Shown here one piece after another: positions 27,058 through 30,464 of a DNA stretch of 30,464 nt. Source of the DNA: JBCBSP01 sp964550935 (lineage in GTDB: Bacteria; Pseudomonadota; Alphaproteobacteria; Caulobacterales; Maricaulaceae); contig CAZKBB010000030.1 in the NCBI GenBank assembly GCA_964550935.1, positions 1 through 30,464 of the forward strand, written 5' to 3'. A program made the translations under genes and the position numbers. Position 1 is the stretch's first letter, and every line of letters starts with the position of its first letter. The notes beneath the pieces were generated by a model, which was given only the letters and a program-made list of their open reading frames with translations, did no database searches and was not told the origin of the DNA.

Positions 27058-28116
27058 ATGCCCCTGCCCCGGTTCAGCCTTTCCGCCGTCGCCGCGCTCG
27101 GCGCGCTCGCCGCCTGCGGGCAGAGCCCGGGCCCCGGCATGAATGAGGCTGACGCCGCGGCGCTGTCAGGCGAAGCCGCGCCGATCGCCTATGACTGCGG
27201 CCCGCTGCCGGTGACGCTGACGCCCGACGGCGACCGCGCGCGCCTGGCGGTTGGATCGCAGCGCTTTGCGATGGTGCGTGAGGAAAGCACTTCGGGTGTG
27301 AAGTATGTCGCCGCCGGCGACGCGGACACCTGGATTTGGATGGATGGCGCGAACGCCGCGCTCAGCCTTCAGGGCCGGCGCCTGCCTGAATGCGTGATGA
27401 GCGCTGGACCGCCCGCGGCGGCGACGTCCGACGACGCCGCGCCGGAGGAAGCGGCCGAGCTTCAGCCGGAGTTCCAACCCTCCGAACGCGGCGCGATCGC
27501 CCTGCCGCTCACCGCGCGCGGCAATGAGCCGGGTTGGCGCGTCGAGGCGAGCGCAGCTGGCATGTCGGCGCTTCTGGACTACGGCGAGACGGAGTTCGCC
27601 ACCGGCGCGCCCCAACGCCGCGACACGGTCGACGGGGCGGTCTTCGCTGCGCCGGAACGAGCGTTTGCGCTGCGGGTGATCGATACGATCTGCAATGACA
27701 GCGCGACGGGCACGCCCCATCCGTTTCACGCCGAAGCTGAGTACGAGGGCCGGGTCTATCAGGGCTGCGCCGGCGAGCCGGCATCGCTGTTGACCGGCGC
27801 AGAGTGGCGCGTGGTCTCGATCGCCGGCGAGCCCGTACCGGAGGGCGCGCAAGCTTCGCTGCGCTTCACCGAGGACGGACGCGTCTCGGGGCGCGCGGTC
27901 TGCAATCAGCTCTCCGGCCCCTACACGCTGACCCCTGAAGCGCTGAGCTTCGGCGCGCTCGCCACAACGCGCCGGGCCTGCATGGGCGAAGGCGTGATGC
28001 AGGCCGAGCAGGCCATGCTGGACGCATTGCGGCGCACCGGGCGCTTCGATGTCGGCGGGCAAGGCGAGCTGACGCTGCTCGGCGAGGGGGAAACCCTGCT
28101 GACCGCGGTGCGCTGA
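27058..28116 (+). CDS. Lipoprotein with MliC, COG3650 and META domains
   Basis: A 352-residue probable outer-membrane lipoprotein: signal ALGALAAC with lipobox LAAC and acylated C20. A MliC-like lysozyme-inhibitor domain (about 40-108; IAYDCGPLPVTL at the start, GVKYVAAGDADTWIWMDGANAAL, ending in Cys) comes first, then a Pro/Glu/Ala linker. Next is a COG3650-type domain (about 143-245; ARGNEPGWRVEA ... GRVYQGCAGEP) and a META domain (about 246-345; LLTGAEWRVVSIAGEPVP ... GRVSGRAVCNQLSGPYTL ... TTRRACMG). Start ATG 27058 has GAGGA about 9 nt upstream. Likely role is envelope protection against lysozyme and stress. It is transcribed divergently from rimK across about 130 bp with no gene. Confidence 0.88.
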   Translation: MPLPRFSLSAVAALGALAACGQSPGPGMNEADAAALSGEAAPIAYDCGPLPVTLTPDGDRARLAVGSQRFAMVREESTSGVKYVAAGDADTWIWMDGANAALSLQGRRLPECVMSAGPPAAATSDDAAPEEAAELQPEFQPSERGAIALPLTARGNEPGWRVEASAAGMSALLDYGETEFATGAPQRRDTVDGAVFAAPERAFALRVIDTICNDSATGTPHPFHAEAEYEGRVYQGCAGEPASLLTGAEWRVVSIAGEPVPEGAQASLRFTEDGRVSGRAVCNQLSGPYTLTPEALSFGALATTRRACMGEGVMQAEQAMLDALRRTGRFDVGGQGELTLLGEGETLLTAVR

Positions 28117-28133
28117 GCGGGGCGGTACAAGGC

Positions 28134-28261
28134 GTCATCGCAATCAGTCTCACCTGTCGCCCGGGCCCGTCAGCGACCCGGGACCCGCCTTGAACACCTT
28201 TCGGGACCCGCTAGCGCCTGCAGCAGGTCCCGGCTCTCGCTCCGGGCTCGGCCGGGATGAC
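28134..28261. repeat. Intergenic palindromic repeat element
   Basis: About 128 bp between convergent genes, bounded by GTCATC (28134-28139) and its inverse GATGAC (28256-28261). Inside are two copies of CGGGACCCG (28179-28187, 28202-28210) and an inverted GGTCCCGG (28226-28233). From memory, elements of this layout are widely dispersed between genes in Caulobacter-like genomes. It can fold into a long structured RNA and may help end transcription on both sides. Only one copy is in this window. Confidence 0.55.
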
Positions 28262-28302
28262 AGAGGTTGGCGCCTTCGCCCCAGCCAAGACGTCAGGCCA
28301 CG

Positions 28303-30464
<2,162 letters not shown>

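Overview
This is high-GC bacterial DNA, most likely from an alphaproteobacterium of the Caulobacterales/Maricaulales/Hyphomonadaceae type. The support is gene order (RNase P RNA just upstream of mraZ, then a long dcw cluster), a meso-diaminopimelate-type MurE, and an intergenic palindromic repeat resembling those I know from this class. The lineage is inferred; no marker here fixes the genus. The sequence is a scaffold: a run of exactly 100 Ns (15327-15426) interrupts rsmH.

Layout. Positions 1-1842 hold the 3' part of a 2-hydroxyacid dehydrogenase (+), a DUF2177 membrane protein (-) and a SixA-like histidine phosphatase (+). Positions 1843-2210 are a junction zone: a short PAS-like reading frame on the plus strand runs head-on into the truncated 3' end of ddl. 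From 2187 to 16387 lies a tightly packed minus-strand dcw operon, in transcription order mraZ, rsmH, ftsL, ftsI, murE, murF, mraY, murD, ftsW, murG, murC, murB, ddl. Nearly all neighbours abut or overlap by 4 nt. Upstream of mraZ are three TGGGA boxes with a 10-bp period (a likely MraZ operator) and then rnpB (about 16628-17038, minus).

Positions 17086-20905 hold further minus-strand genes: a DUF2306/DUF2141 pair, a DMT transporter coupled to an AmpD-like amidase, a small membrane protein, and a TerB-DnaJ protein. Plus-strand genes follow: a fused 5-oxoprolinase (HyuA-HyuB) and a secreted fasciclin-domain protein with a strong terminator. Then come a RimB-RimK fusion (-), a MliC/COG3650/META lipoprotein (+), an intergenic palindromic repeat, and the C-terminal ~720 codons of metH (-), which runs off the right edge.

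Functionally the centre is one pathway. MraY, MurB-MurG and Ddl make lipid II and its D-Ala-D-Ala precursor. FtsW and FtsI polymerise and cross-link it at the septum with FtsL. MraZ and RsmH lead the operon, and the amidase may act in wall turnover. I found no CRISPR array, transposase, prophage, tRNA or toxin-antitoxin pair, and nothing that I would call a new defence or mobile system. The items most worth checking are the broken ddl end with loss of the expected ftsQAZ, the gap in rsmH, the RimB-RimK fusion, the multi-domain lipoprotein and the mraZ leader.
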